Below the pieces are notes generated by a model. It saw only the letters and a program-made list of their open reading frames with translations. It was not told the DNA's origin and made no database searches. A DNA stretch of 64,000 bases from contig CAKKRJ010000008.1 of assembly GCA_919902775.1 (NCBI GenBank), positions 62,001 through 126,000 on the forward strand, read 5' to 3'. Below are positions 15,950 through 26,632 of this stretch, piece after piece. The DNA comes from Burkholderiaceae bacterium. GTDB taxonomy: Bacteria > Pseudomonadota > Gammaproteobacteria > Burkholderiales > Burkholderiaceae_C. The translations under genes and the position numbers were made by a program. The first letter of the stretch is position 1. The number at the start of each line of letters is the position of its first letter.

Positions 15950-16960
15950 ATGAAACTGGCGACCTACAAAGACGGCTCACGCGACGGACAACTGGTGGTG
16001 GTTTCGCGTGACCTGAGCACCGCACATTATGCGACCGGCATCGCCAGCAAACTGCAGCAGGTGCTGGACGACTGGAACTTCTTGGCCCCCCAGCTGGAAG
16101 ACCTCTACACCACGCTCAACCAGGGCAAAGCGCGCCACGCTTTTGCGTTTGATCCCGAGCGCTGCATGGCCCCCCTGCCCCGCGCCTACCAATGGGCGGA
16201 CGGCTCGGCCTACCTCAACCATGTGGAGCTGGTGCGTGCGGCCCGCGCCTCAGAGGTGCCGTCCAGCTTTTACACCGACCCTTTGATGTACCAGGGTGGG
16301 AGTGACGATTTTCTGGGCCCATGCGACCCGGTGGTTTGCGCCAACGAGGCCTTTGGCATCGACTTTGAGGCCGAAATCGCGGTCATCACCGGCGATGTGC
16401 CCATGCAAACCAACGCCGACGAAGCCATCGAAAGCGTGCGCTTGATCATGCTGGCCAACGACGTGAGCCTGCGCAACCTGATCCCGAACGAACTGGCCAA
16501 AGGCTTTGGCTTCTTTCAAAGCAAGCCCGCCACCGCCTTCAGTCCCGTGGCCGTGACGCCCGACGAGTTGGGCGACGCCTGGCAAGGCGGCCGTGTGCAC
16601 CTGACGCTGCAGTCCACCTGGAATGGTCGCAAGGTCGGCATGTGCGAGGCCGGGCCCGAGATGACGTTTCACTTCGGCCAGTTGATCGCCCACATCTGCA
16701 AGACGCGCAACGTGCGCGCCGGCTCCATCGTGGGCAGCGGCACGGTGAGCAACAAGAGTGAAGAAGTCAAGGGCAAAAAGACCTGGCCCAAAGGCTACAG
16801 CTGCATTGCCGAAAAACGCGCCATCGAAACCATTTTGGACGGCCAACCCAGCACCGAATTCATGAAGTTCGGCGACACCATCCGCATCGAGATGAAGGGC
16901 AAAGATGGCGAGAGTTTGTTTGGCGCGATTGAACAGGAAATCGTGCCACTGGCCAGCTGA
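15950..16960 (+). CDS. Fumarylacetoacetate hydrolase family protein
   Basis: 336 residues of the FAH superfamily. Metal-binding and catalytic landmarks are FGIDFEAEIAVITGDVP (acidic metal ligands), IRLIMLANDVSLRNLIP-like region, GFGFFQSKPATAFSPVAV and GSIVGSGTVSNKSE. The family cleaves C-C bonds in acylpyruvates and fumarylacetoacetate. It differs from the true fumarylacetoacetase at the left edge, so it may act on an acylpyruvate such as maleylpyruvate or a related product. Controlled by the divergent IclR gene by position. Confidence 0.8.
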   Translation: MKLATYKDGSRDGQLVVVSRDLSTAHYATGIASKLQQVLDDWNFLAPQLEDLYTTLNQGKARHAFAFDPERCMAPLPRAYQWADGSAYLNHVELVRAARASEVPSSFYTDPLMYQGGSDDFLGPCDPVVCANEAFGIDFEAEIAVITGDVPMQTNADEAIESVRLIMLANDVSLRNLIPNELAKGFGFFQSKPATAFSPVAVTPDELGDAWQGGRVHLTLQSTWNGRKVGMCEAGPEMTFHFGQLIAHICKTRNVRAGSIVGSGTVSNKSEEVKGKKTWPKGYSCIAEKRAIETILDGQPSTEFMKFGDTIRIEMKGKDGESLFGAIEQEIVPLAS

Positions 16961-16997
16961 GGGCCGATCTGTTCATTGCACTGAAGCAGCCTTCCCC

Positions 16998-17100
16998 TGT
17001 GGGAGGACCCTTGCAGGGGCCACTTCTGTAGGGGCCTTCTCCAGCAGGAGCCTTCTTCTGTGGGAGCCTTTCCCTGTGGGAGGCCGCCCCTGCGGCCGAT
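16998..17100. repeat. Repeat B, expanded and degenerate copy (B3)
   Basis: Several partial units in a row: TGTGGGAGGACCC, TGTAGGGGCC, CAGGAGCC, TGTGGGAGCC, then a full TGTGGGAGGCCGCCCCTGCG half. It looks like local tandem expansion and decay of family B. Confidence 0.65.
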
Positions 17101-17169
17101 GGGCGTGGCACACGCCCTGAAACCCCGAGGGGTCAAATGGGCCTGATCATTCGCCTTGGAAAAAATCCA

Positions 17170-17444
17170 TCAGAAGCTTCGCCATTTATCCAGTGACGCG
17201 ACCTGGACCTGGATAGTCAGCCTGGGTGGTTCGAACTCGATGTTTTCGCCCCCCGCAATGCCATCCATCACCTTCAAAAAGGACGGGCCTGTTTCCCGTT
17301 TATGCGGTAATAGTCGTCGATCTTCAGCAAGGCAAATGCAGGCCGCCCCCGATCGGTGATGAACACCGGTCCGTCCGCGGCAGCGCGTTTGGCAGCGGAC
17401 ACGTTATGCGTGAAATCGCGGCTGGAGATGGTGTGAATGGCCAT
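17170..17444 (-). pseudogene. Phd/YefM-type antitoxin remnant, frameshifted
   Basis: The N-terminal part MAIHTISSRDFTHNVSAAKR and the following GPVFITDRGRPAFALLKIDDYY are typical of Phd antitoxins. The frame then ends at PF* (17274). If one T is restored in the run of five Ts near 17281, the next frame continues LKVMDGIAGGENIEFEPPRL..., which matches the usual C-terminal neutralising region, and ends at 17170. No PIN or Doc toxin follows, so this is an orphan decayed antitoxin, or a sequencing indel in an orphan gene. GAGG precedes the start at 17444. Confidence 0.7.
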
Positions 17445-17456
17445 GGGTTGCCTCAA

Positions 17457-17731
17457 GGTTCTTGATGTGCATATGTTGCGACATTGAGGCCGACTGTCAA
17501 CTTGAACGTGATGGCAACCGGTATGCGCGAGCAGTGCACTCCATGGGGGTGCTGTGCGTGTAAAGCGTAAAAATGCCTTTTTTTGAAGCGTAAATTAGAT
17601 GTGCGCCTTTACGTGGAGCCAGACGGGCTGTTTACAAGCTGAAAATCGCCGTGAAGTAAGTCAACGGTTGTCGCGTGTCACGCGCTACAAGCTAGAAGAT
17701 TTGCTGTCGGCATGACCGAAGATAACGCCCA
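17457..17731. other. Gap with a possible small ORF
   Basis: AT-richer than its surroundings. On the plus strand 17599-17715 encodes a 38-residue frame ending RYKLEDLLSA, vaguely like the C-termini of MazE-type antitoxins (RYTLDELL). There is no Shine-Dalgarno site and the start of such a protein is missing, so I regard it as a possible remnant only. Together with the Phd remnant it suggests a degraded toxin-antitoxin patch. Confidence 0.25.
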
Positions 17732-18274
17732 TTAAGCGCCGTAGTAACGGCCAGCGCGGTGGTTCACGGCAATCACCAAGTTGAGTGCAAAAGCACCCAG
17801 CAACGAGAGCAAAGCCTTGCTCGCATCGGTGAGCGCAAAAGCGGCGATCAAGATGGTGGCGTCAACGGCCATTTGCACATGGCCGGCACGCCAGCCGCGT
17901 GCTTTTTGCAAATAGACCGCCATGATCGTGACGCCGCCCAAGCTGGCACCGTGGCGAATCAAAATCAAAATGCCTGTGCCAACCAACAGACCCGCCATCA
18001 CTGCGGCGAAGACGGGGTCGAGGTGAGAGAACGCGATCCACCTGGGCAGCAACTCAACGTAGATGGACAGCAGACCCACGGCGGCAAATGTTTTGAGGGT
18101 GAACTGACGGCCCAGTTTTTGCCAGCCAAACACGTAGAACGGCAGGTTGATCGCAAACAGCGCGGCCCCCAGTGGGGCCTTTGCAAGGTAATGCACTAAA
18201 AACGCAATGCCTGTGGTGCCGCCGGTGAACAAAGCGGCTTCACGAAACATGCACACCCCCAGTGCGACAAACAA
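17732..18274 (-). CDS. YitT-family membrane protein, start codon uncertain
   Basis: About 180 residues with five to six membrane segments: FREAALFTGGTTGIAFLVHY, LGAALFAINLPFYVFGWQKLG, RHGASLGGVTIMAVYLQKARG. These are YitT (DUF161) features; the C-terminal DUF2179 domain of Bacillus YitT is absent, as in many proteobacterial members. The only listed start is TTG at 18274 inside the first membrane segment. The frame is open upstream (EDIQGLLTGCLFVALG) to the gatB stop at 18353 with no ATG or GTG, so the true start is either a rare codon or lost. Confidence 0.7.
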   Translation of the reverse strand: MFVALGVCMFREAALFTGGTTGIAFLVHYLAKAPLGAALFAINLPFYVFGWQKLGRQFTLKTFAAVGLLSIYVELLPRWIAFSHLDPVFAAVMAGLLVGTGILILIRHGASLGGVTIMAVYLQKARGWRAGHVQMAVDATILIAAFALTDASKALLSLLGAFALNLVIAVNHRAGRYYGA

Positions 18275-18352
18275 GCAACCTGTGAGCAGGCCTTGAATGT
18301 CTTCCAGCGCACTGTGTGGCGTGGGTGCCGATGCCGTGTCTGAAGAAATAAC

Positions 18353-19804
18353 TTACCCCAGCTTCTTCATCAACAACGCATTCACCTGCGCCGGATTGGC
18401 CTTGCCCTTGCTGGCCTTCATGATGGGGCCCACCAAACCGTTCAGCGCCTTGGTGTTGCCCGCCTTGAACTCTTCCACGTTCTTGGGGTTGGCGGCCAGC
18501 ACGTCGTCGATGATTTTTTCCAGCTCGCCGGTGTCGTTCATCTGCTTGAGGCCTTTGGCTTCAATGATGGCGTCGACTTCGCCTTCCTTGTTCCACAGAC
18601 CTTCAAACACCTGACGCGCCGCGTTGTTGCTGATGGTGTTGTCGCTGATGCGGCCGATCAAGGCCGCCAGTTGGGCGGCGCTCACAGGCGCTTGCTCGAT
18701 GGCCATTTCGCTGGTGTTCAGGCGGCGTGAGACTTCGCCCATGATCCAGTTGCTGGCCAGTTTGGGCTGGCCGCAGGCTTGGGCGGTGGCTTCAAAGTAG
18801 GCGGCAACCGCCTTGCTTTGCGTCAGCTGGGTGGCGTCGTATTCGGGCAGGGCGTAGTCCTTGACGAAGCGCTCGGCCATCACGCGGGGCAGTTCGGCCA
18901 TTTCGCCTTTCACGCGCGCGACCCAGTCGCGGCCGATCACCAGCGGGGGCAGGTCGGGGTCGGGGAAGTAGCGGTAGTCGGCGGCGTCTTCCTTGGTGCG
19001 CATGGCGCGGGTCTCGCCTGTTTCGGGGTCGAACAGCACGGTGGCTTGCTGGATGGCGTGACCGTCTTCGATTTGGTCGATCTGCCAGCGCACTTCGTAG
19101 TCGATGGCCTGCTGCATGAACTTGAAGCTGTTCAGGTTCTTGATCTCGCGGCGCGTGCCCAGCTCGCCACCGGGCTTGCGCACCGACACGTTGGCGTCGC
19201 AACGGAAACTGCCTTCTTGCATGTTGCCGTCGCAGATGCCGATCCAGGTGACGATCTTGTGCAACTCTTTGGCGTAGGCCACGGCTTCGTCGCTGCTGCG
19301 CATGTCGGGCTGCGTGACGATTTCCAGCAGCGGTGTGCCGGCGCGGTTCAGGTCGATGCCGGACTGGCCAATGAAGTCTTCGTGCAGCGATTTGCCTGCG
19401 TCTTCTTCGAGGTGGGCACGCTCCAGGCGCACGGTTTTGCGCACGGTTTCTTTGCCCACTTCGAGGAAGAAAGACACCTCACCGCCTTGCACCACCGGGA
19501 TCTCGAACTGGCTGATCTGGTAGCCCTTGGGCAGGTCGGGGTAGAAGTAGTTTTTGCGTGCAAAGATGCTGCGCTCGGCGATGTGCGCGTTGATGGCCAG
19601 ACCGAACTCGATGGCGCGTTCGACCGCGCCGATGTTCATCACCGGCAGCGTGCCGGGCAGGGCCATGTCCACCGCGCAGGCTTGCGTGTTGGGCTCGGCA
19701 CCAAACGCGGTCGGGGCGCGGCTGAAAATTTTGCTCTGGGTCGAGAGTTGGGCGTGTGTCTCGAAGCCGATGACGACTTCGTAGCCTTGGACAAGTTTGC
19801 TCAT
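18353..19804 (-). CDS. gatB: Asp-tRNA(Asn)/Glu-tRNA(Gln) amidotransferase subunit B
   Basis: 483 residues. Subunit B of the GatCAB complex, which phosphorylates and amidates misacylated Glu-tRNA(Gln) or Asp-tRNA(Asn). Visible: [11 protein letters not shown] at the N-terminus, [31 protein letters not shown] and a C-terminal YqeY-like tail. Start 19804 (MSKLVQGYE) has AGGTGA upstream; the longer frame enters repeat B. Gene order gatC-gatA-gatB on the minus strand, with a 93-base gap holding repeat B4 between gatA and gatB. Confidence 0.96.
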   Translation of the reverse strand: MSKLVQGYEVVIGFETHAQLSTQSKIFSRAPTAFGAEPNTQACAVDMALPGTLPVMNIGAVERAIEFGLAINAHIAERSIFARKNYFYPDLPKGYQISQFEIPVVQGGEVSFFLEVGKETVRKTVRLERAHLEEDAGKSLHEDFIGQSGIDLNRAGTPLLEIVTQPDMRSSDEAVAYAKELHKIVTWIGICDGNMQEGSFRCDANVSVRKPGGELGTRREIKNLNSFKFMQQAIDYEVRWQIDQIEDGHAIQQATVLFDPETGETRAMRTKEDAADYRYFPDPDLPPLVIGRDWVARVKGEMAELPRVMAERFVKDYALPEYDATQLTQSKAVAAYFEATAQACGQPKLASNWIMGEVSRRLNTSEMAIEQAPVSAAQLAALIGRISDNTISNNAARQVFEGLWNKEGEVDAIIEAKGLKQMNDTGELEKIIDDVLAANPKNVEEFKAGNTKALNGLVGPIMKASKGKANPAQVNALLMKKLG

Positions 19805-19857
19805 ATGTTGTTCACCTGATGAATCAGAATTTGCAGGAGGCCGCTGCTGTATCAAAA

Positions 19858-19887
19858 GCATTCGCGAGCAGGGGCTCGCTCCCACAA
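19858..19887. repeat. Repeat B, half copy (B4)
   Basis: GCATTCGCGAGCAGGGGCTC followed by GCTCCCACAA: one hairpin half of family B between gatA and gatB, so it is transcribed within the gat operon. A trace of the other half (GCAGGAGGCCGCTGC) lies at 19833. Confidence 0.65.
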
Positions 19888-19897
19888 AGACCTGGGT

Positions 19898-21421
19898 TCA
19901 CTGAAGGCCCTCCGGCTGGCGAAGGTGGAAATCGGTCGCTTGTTGCAGGCGGTGTGCGGCGTTCAGCAACTGGGCTTCCTTGAAGTAGTTGCCAATCAGT
20001 TGCAGGCCCACGGGAAGCGGCTTGCCGATTTCCGTTTCCGAGCCTTGCATGCCGTTCGCGCCAAAGCCAGCAGGCACGCTCATGCCGGGCAAGCCGGCCA
20101 GTGATGCGGGCAGCGTGAAGATGTCGGCCAGGTAGTCGGCCACGGGGTCGCCCGCGTTTTCACCCAACTTCCAGGCCACCGATGGGGCCACGGGGCCGGC
20201 GATCACATCGCATTCTTTGAACGCGTTCTGGAAGTCGTCGGCGATCATGCGGCGGATTTTTTGCGCTTGCAGGTAATAGGCGTCGTAGTAGCCGTGGCTC
20301 AGCACATAAGCGCCGGTCATGATGCGGCGTTTGACTTCGTTGCCAAAGCCTTCGGCGCGGGTCTTTTTGTACATGTCCACCAGGTCGGTGTAGTCCTTGG
20401 CGCGGTGGCCGAACTTCACGCCGTCAAAGCGGCTCAGGTTGGAGCTGGCTTCGGCCGGGGCAATGATGTAGTACACCGGAATCGACAACTCGGTGCGCGG
20501 CAGGCTGATGGGCACCAGCTTGGCACCCAGCTTCTCAAATTCGCGCAAAGCGCTATCCACGGCCGCGCGCACATCGGCGTGCAGGCCTTCGCCAAAAAAC
20601 TCTTTCGGAATGCCAATGCGCAGGCCTTCGATGGACCCATTGAGCGAGGCCGTGAAGTCTTCAGCGGGCACGTCGAGCGAGGTCGAGTCGCGGTCCAGAT
20701 CCGGGCCGCACATGGCGGAGAGCAGCAGCGCGCAGTCTTCGGCGCTGCGGGCCATGGGGCCGCCCTGGTCCAGGCTGGAGGCGTAGGCGATCATGCCGTA
20801 ACGGCTGGCACGGCCATAGGTCGGCTTGATGCCGGTGATGCCGCAAAAACTGGCGGGCTGGCGGATCGAGCCGCCGGTGTCGGTGCCGGTGGCCGCAGGG
20901 ACCAGGCGGGCCGCCACAGCGGCGGCGCTGCCGCCCGACGAGCCGCCGGGCACGCGGGCCGTGTCCCAGGGGTTGGTCACTTTGCCAAAGGCCGAGTTTT
21001 CGTTGGCCGAACCCATCGCGAACTCGTCGCAGTTGAGTTTGCCTAGGCTGACCATGCCGGCGCCACCCGATGCCGAGGCGCCCAGCTTTTGCACCAAGGT
21101 CGCATCAAACGGCGAGCGGTAGCCGGTCAGGATCTTGGAGCCTGCGGTGGTGACGAAGTCGCGGGTCACAAAGACATCTTTGTGCGCCACGGGCACGCCT
21201 TCCAGCCGTCCGGCTGTGCCCGCGGCCAGGCGGGCGTCGCTGGCCTGGGCTTGGGCCAGCGTCACTTCGCTGTCGATGTCCAGAAACGCGTTGTGCGGGT
21301 TGCCGCCCAGGCGGGCCAGAAAACTGGTGGCCACTTCGACCGCGCTCACCTGTTTGGCGCGGAGGGCCTGGGCCAATTCGGCCACGGTCATGTTGTGCAA
21401 TGTGGTCATCGTGCGGCTCAT
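19898..21421 (-). CDS. gatA: Asp-tRNA(Asn)/Glu-tRNA(Gln) amidotransferase subunit A
   Basis: 507 residues of the amidase-signature family, the glutaminase subunit of GatCAB that supplies ammonia. The Ser-cisSer-Lys triad regions are visible: VPVAHKDVF (lysine), [16 protein letters not shown] and [16 protein letters not shown]. Its ATG overlaps the gatC stop by four bases (ATGA, 21418-21421), indicating translational coupling. A second in-frame ATG (MTTLHNM) lies four codons on. Confidence 0.96.
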   Translation of the reverse strand: MSRTMTTLHNMTVAELAQALRAKQVSAVEVATSFLARLGGNPHNAFLDIDSEVTLAQAQASDARLAAGTAGRLEGVPVAHKDVFVTRDFVTTAGSKILTGYRSPFDATLVQKLGASASGGAGMVSLGKLNCDEFAMGSANENSAFGKVTNPWDTARVPGGSSGGSAAAVAARLVPAATGTDTGGSIRQPASFCGITGIKPTYGRASRYGMIAYASSLDQGGPMARSAEDCALLLSAMCGPDLDRDSTSLDVPAEDFTASLNGSIEGLRIGIPKEFFGEGLHADVRAAVDSALREFEKLGAKLVPISLPRTELSIPVYYIIAPAEASSNLSRFDGVKFGHRAKDYTDLVDMYKKTRAEGFGNEVKRRIMTGAYVLSHGYYDAYYLQAQKIRRMIADDFQNAFKECDVIAGPVAPSVAWKLGENAGDPVADYLADIFTLPASLAGLPGMSVPAGFGANGMQGSETEIGKPLPVGLQLIGNYFKEAQLLNAAHRLQQATDFHLRQPEGLQ

Positions 21422-21717
21422 TCAATCACCTTGGGCACCAGGAACAGACCCTGCTCGACGGCGGGGGCGCTGCGCTGGTTCAGGTCGCGTTGGTTGGGTT
21501 CGCTGGCCACGTCGGGGCGCAGGCGCAGAGTGATGTCCTGGATGGCGGCCACGGGGTGGGCCATGGGCTCGATGCCGGTGGTGTCTACGGCCTGCATGGC
21601 CTCGACAATGCCAAAAAAGCCGTTGATCTGAGTCAGCATGCGCTCACTTTCCTCGGGCTGTAGCTCCAGTCGAGCGAGGTTCGCGATGCGGGCAATATCC
21701 TGCGGGGTCAGGGACAT
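21418..21717 (-). CDS. gatC: Asp-tRNA(Asn)/Glu-tRNA(Gln) amidotransferase subunit C
   Basis: 99 residues, the small stabilising subunit that holds GatA and GatB together. [41 protein letters not shown] is the family pattern. First gene of the gat operon and divergent from mreB across 211 bases. The minus strand upstream has TTGACC and TACAAC 16 bases apart, a plausible sigma-70 promoter. Confidence 0.95.
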   Translation of the reverse strand: MSLTPQDIARIANLARLELQPEESERMLTQINGFFGIVEAMQAVDTTGIEPMAHPVAAIQDITLRLRPDVASEPNQRDLNQRSAPAVEQGLFLVPKVIE

Positions 21718-21910
21718 GGTTTGAAACGAGTTGTAAATGACGGGTTTTCCAGGTCAAACGGGGCTGTAAAGCACCTGTTTTGCCGGGGGATCGGGTATTA
21801 TCCTGTGTTTGGTGTCGCTCACAGCACAGCCGCTGAGCCAGCACCGACCCCACACCAGATTTGACAGCCACGCCCGCCCCAGCAAGCCACCCCGTGGGCC
21901 TTGGGGCTGA

Positions 21911-22972
<1,062 letters not shown>

Positions 22973-23051
22973 CGCCAGCTTTTGGCTGTTCAGCGGTCCA
23001 AGAGCCAGCTCTTGCCCACCTGAATCCGGCGCCCAAGTTCACACCTCTTCC

Positions 23052-23993
23052 ATGGCTCTGGATACCCTTGAACGCAGTGCCCCGCCGATTTTTCGGCAGG
23101 GCTTGTCTGCCACCTCCAAACTGGTGCTGTTGGCGTTGCTGTCTATTTTGCTGATGGCTTCAGACCACCGGTTCCTGATCTCCCAACCGCTGCGTTCGGG
23201 CATTGCCATCGTGCTGTCGCCCTTGCAGTGGCTGTCGTTGCAGCCTGCCCGTGCGGTCAGCGCCATGGGGCAATATTTTGGCAATCTGGAGGCGGCCCAG
23301 GATGCCGCGCAAAACTTCCAGACCCGTACCGTGGCACAAGCCCAGCGCTTGCAACAAGTGGAACAGTTGACGCAAGAAAACGCCCAATTGCGGCAGCTGC
23401 TGGAGTTGCGTGCACAAATCGCCGGGCCTTCCCGCGCGGTGGAAGTGCTGTACGACACCGCCGACCCTTATACCGACCGCATCGTCGTGGACCGTGGGCA
23501 AATCGGGGGCCTTGTGCAAGGCTCGGCGGTCATCGACGTGGCCGGTGTGGTGGGGCAAGTCACGCGCGTGTACCCCCTGGTCAGCGAGGTGACGCTGCTC
23601 ACCGACCGCAACCAGAGCATTCCGGTCATGAACGCCCGTACCGGCAGCCGCCATGTGGCGGTGGGCGATCCGAACATGCAGGGCGGGGCGCTGGAGTTGA
23701 AGTTTGTACCGTCTGCGACCGACATCAAACAAGGTGATTTGCTCACCACCAGTGGCATTGACGGCGTGTATCCGGCGGGTTTGCATGTGGGCACGGTGAG
23801 TCAGATTGACCGCCGGGTGGACTCCTCGTTTGCGCGGGTACATGCCACCCCGGCGGCCCAACCAAGAGGGCGGCATTTGCTGGTGCTGATGCCGATCAAG
23901 GACTGGCCCGTTGCGCCAGAGCCGCCACCCGAGTCCAAGCGCCCGGGCAAAAGCCGGGCATCGGCTGGCGCTTCAGCAGGAGCCAAACCATGA
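23052..23993 (+). CDS. mreC: Rod-shape determining protein MreC
   Basis: 313 residues: an N-terminal membrane anchor (LVLLALLSILLMASDHRF), a coiled coil (QAQRLQQVEQLTQENAQLRQLLEL) and the periplasmic beta domain beginning DRIVVDRGQIGGLVQGSAVID. The C-terminus is proline-rich and low complexity. Start 23052 (MALDTLERS) follows the mreB stop by 79 bases. It overlaps mreD by ATGA. Confidence 0.96.
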   Translation: MALDTLERSAPPIFRQGLSATSKLVLLALLSILLMASDHRFLISQPLRSGIAIVLSPLQWLSLQPARAVSAMGQYFGNLEAAQDAAQNFQTRTVAQAQRLQQVEQLTQENAQLRQLLELRAQIAGPSRAVEVLYDTADPYTDRIVVDRGQIGGLVQGSAVIDVAGVVGQVTRVYPLVSEVTLLTDRNQSIPVMNARTGSRHVAVGDPNMQGGALELKFVPSATDIKQGDLLTTSGIDGVYPAGLHVGTVSQIDRRVDSSFARVHATPAAQPRGRHLLVLMPIKDWPVAPEPPPESKRPGKSRASAGASAGAKP

Positions 23994-24511
23994 TCATGCC
24001 CGCAGGTCGGCCACTGTTGTTGCCTGCCAACCCCCGTTTCATTGCCATGACGGTGGTGGTGGGCCTGTTGTTGAACATGTCGCTGGGCCTGCTGGGCTGG
24101 CGTTGGTTGCCCGATGTGCTGGCCATCGTGGTGGTGTTCTGGAATGTGTACCAGCCCCGGCGTGTGGGCGTGGTGCTGGCCTTTGTGCTGGGTTTGGCCA
24201 TGGATGTGCATGAGTCGGCCTTGCTGGGTCAAAACGCCTTGTCTTACGTGGTGCTCAGCAGCATGGCGCTGGCGGTGCAACGGCGTTTGCTGTGGTTCCC
24301 CTTGCGTGAACAAGCCTTGCAAATTGTGCCGCTGTTTGTGCTCGCTGCTTTGCTGGAGTGGGCGACTCGCCTGATCGTGCAAGATGCCTGGCCGCATTGG
24401 AGTCAGCTGTTTGCCCCTTTGATGCAAGCGGCCCTGTGGCCGTTGATCGGGGCGCTGTTGCTGGCGCCCCAACGGCGGGCGGTTGACCCTGACAACATCA
24501 GGCCGCTTTGA
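23990..24511 (+). CDS. mreD: Rod-shape determining protein MreD
   Basis: 173 residues, five to six membrane segments, with LGLAMDVHESALLGQNALSYVVLSS characteristic of MreD. It links MreC to the wall synthesis machinery. The start overlaps the mreC stop by four bases and the next gene starts two bases after its stop. Confidence 0.93.
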   Translation: MIMPAGRPLLLPANPRFIAMTVVVGLLLNMSLGLLGWRWLPDVLAIVVVFWNVYQPRRVGVVLAFVLGLAMDVHESALLGQNALSYVVLSSMALAVQRRLLWFPLREQALQIVPLFVLAALLEWATRLIVQDAWPHWSQLFAPLMQAALWPLIGALLLAPQRRAVDPDNIRPL

Positions 24512-24513
24512 CC

Positions 24514-26487
24514 ATGTCACTTGGGCTGACCTCGCTTGCCGAGTTGCGCAATCACCAGGCCGATCTGGACCGGTTTCGCAGCCGCGTGGTCATTGTCCAA
24601 TTGGTCGTGCTGGTTTGTTTTGTGCTGGTGGCGGTGCGTTTGTCTTATTTGCAAATTGTGCGCCACGCCGACTTGCTGGAGCAGGCTGAAAACAACCGCA
24701 CGGCGGTGATTCCGACCGTGCCGCCACGCGGCTCGATTCTGGACCGCAACGGCGTGGAGCTGGCCAGCAATTATTCGGCCTACACCCTGGAGATCACGCC
24801 TTCCAAAGTGGCCGATCTGGAGGCCACGATCGATGCACTTGGTGAATTGGTGGAGATCCAGGGCAAGGACCGCCGCCGCTTCAAACGTTTGCGCGAAGAG
24901 TCGCGCAGCTTTGATTCGCTGCCGATCCGCACCCGGTTGAGCGATGAGGAGGTGGCCCGTTTCAGTGCGCAGCGCTATCGGTTCCCGGGCGTTGAAATCA
25001 AGGCGCGCTTGTTCAGGCAATACCCCTATGGGGAGTTGGCCAGCCATGTGGTGGGCTACATCGGACGCATCAATGCCCGTGAAAAAGAACGCATCGAAGA
25101 CGACGACGATGTGGGCAATTACCGGGGCACCGAATACATCGGAAAGCTGGGTGTCGAGCAGCGCTACGAGCGCGAGTTGCATGGCATCACCGGCGTGAAC
25201 CGGGTTGAGACGTCGGCCGGCGGGCGTGCCACCCGCAGCCTGTCCAGCCACCTGGCCACGCCGGGTCAAAACGTGGTCTTGTCGCTCGACATCCACCTGC
25301 AAAAAATGGTCGAAGACCTGTTTGGCAGCCGCCGTGGCGCACTGGTGGCCATGGACCCGCAAACCGGCGAGGTCTTGGCCTTTGTCAGCAAGCCCACGTT
25401 CGACCCCAACCTGTTTGTCGAAGGCATTGATGTGGAGAGCTGGCAGTCGCTCAATGAGTCGCCCGACAAGCCCTTGCTCAACCGGGCTTTGCGCGGCACC
25501 TACCCGCCGGGCTCCACCTACAAGCCTTTCATGGCGCTGGGCGCGCTGACCACGGGCAAGCGCAGTGCCAGCACCGTGATCAACGATGCGGGTTCGTGGT
25601 CGTATGGCGGCCACACCTTCCGCAGCCACGGCGATGCAGGGCTGGGGCCGGTGGACATGGTGCGCTCCATCGCCTTGTCCAGCAACGTGTATTACTACTC
25701 GTTGGCCAATGAGATGGGGGTCGACACGATCCACGATTTCATGAAGCCCTTGGGCTTTGGCCAGATCACGGGCATTGATTTGCCCGGCGAGGTGCGTGGG
25801 GTGCTGCCCAGCACCGAGTGGAAGCGCAACTACTACAAAAAACCCGAGCAGAAAAAGTGGTTCGGTGGCGAGACCATTTCCTTGGGCATTGGCCAGGGCT
25901 ACAACGCTTTCACCATGGTGCAGCTGGCATCGGCCACCGCCACCATCGCCAACGGCGGGCGCAAATTCGCACCCCGTGTGGTGCGCGCCACGCAAGATGC
26001 GCTGACCCACGCACAAACGCAGGCCACCACAGCAGAGCCGGTCGATCTGGGTTATGCGCCCGAACACATCGCGGTGGTGCGCAACGGCTTGGTGGGTGTG
26101 GTCACCTCAGGTACATCGGCACAGGTGTTTGCCGGAGCGGGCTACCAAAGCGCGGGCAAAACCGGGACGGCGCAAGCCGTCTCGATCGGTCAGAAAGACA
26201 AATACAACGCGGCCCGATTGGCCGAATACCAGCGCGACCATGCTTTGTACATGGCCTATGCCCCCGCCAGTAACCCCAAGATCGCGCTGGCGGTGGTGGT
26301 CGAAAATGCCGGCTTCGGCGCGGCCTCTGCGGCACCGATTGCCCGGCGTGTTTTTGACTACTGGTTGCTGGACCAATACCCCAGCGAAGAGGACATGGCC
26401 GCCACCAAGAAAGGCCAATCCGGCAGGCCGGTGGGAACACCGCGCGCCAAAAAGGATGTGCCCCTGGAAAGCAACCGGCTCAACTGA
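24514..26487 (+). CDS. mrdA: Penicillin-binding protein 2 (elongasome transpeptidase)
   Basis: 657 residues: one N-terminal membrane segment (VVIVQLVVLVCFVLVAVRLSYLQ), a pedestal domain with PRGSILDRNGVELASN, and the transpeptidase domain with catalytic Ser334 in GSTYKP (S-x-x-K, Lys337), SSN (ALSSNVYYY) and K549-T-G-T. It cross-links peptidoglycan during elongation with MreBCD and RodA. ATG 24514 is chosen over TTG 24508. rodA, often next, is absent: repeat B and a leftward marC-type gene follow. Confidence 0.97.
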   Translation: MSLGLTSLAELRNHQADLDRFRSRVVIVQLVVLVCFVLVAVRLSYLQIVRHADLLEQAENNRTAVIPTVPPRGSILDRNGVELASNYSAYTLEITPSKVADLEATIDALGELVEIQGKDRRRFKRLREESRSFDSLPIRTRLSDEEVARFSAQRYRFPGVEIKARLFRQYPYGELASHVVGYIGRINAREKERIEDDDDVGNYRGTEYIGKLGVEQRYERELHGITGVNRVETSAGGRATRSLSSHLATPGQNVVLSLDIHLQKMVEDLFGSRRGALVAMDPQTGEVLAFVSKPTFDPNLFVEGIDVESWQSLNESPDKPLLNRALRGTYPPGSTYKPFMALGALTTGKRSASTVINDAGSWSYGGHTFRSHGDAGLGPVDMVRSIALSSNVYYYSLANEMGVDTIHDFMKPLGFGQITGIDLPGEVRGVLPSTEWKRNYYKKPEQKKWFGGETISLGIGQGYNAFTMVQLASATATIANGGRKFAPRVVRATQDALTHAQTQATTAEPVDLGYAPEHIAVVRNGLVGVVTSGTSAQVFAGAGYQSAGKTGTAQAVSIGQKDKYNAARLAEYQRDHALYMAYAPASNPKIALAVVVENAGFGAASAAPIARRVFDYWLLDQYPSEEDMAATKKGQSGRPVGTPRAKKDVPLESNRLN

Positions 26488-26502
26488 GGGGCGGTCGTCG
26501 CT

Positions 26503-26596
26503 TTGCAGGGGCGCGCTCCCACAAGGGTTCAGGGTTTTTTGCAGGGTTCGGGGTTTTTGTGGGAGGCCGCCCCTGCGGCCGAAGGCTGTTCTTTCA
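26503..26596. repeat. Repeat B, full composite copy (B5)
   Basis: Left half TGCAGGGGCGCGCTCCCACA, a spacer with duplicated GGGTT, then right half TGTGGGAGGCCGCCCCTGCG followed by GCCGAAGGCTGTTCTTTCA. It lies in the convergent gap after mrdA. Confidence 0.75.
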
Positions 26597-26632
26597 CGTC
26601 AACTTCAGCGCTCAGGGCGTGAGTGCACAGGC

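Noticed and set aside
24517-26067. A 516-codon minus-strand frame opposite mrdA
   Set aside because: mrdA has all transpeptidase motifs in the plus frame; the antisense translation is composition-driven.
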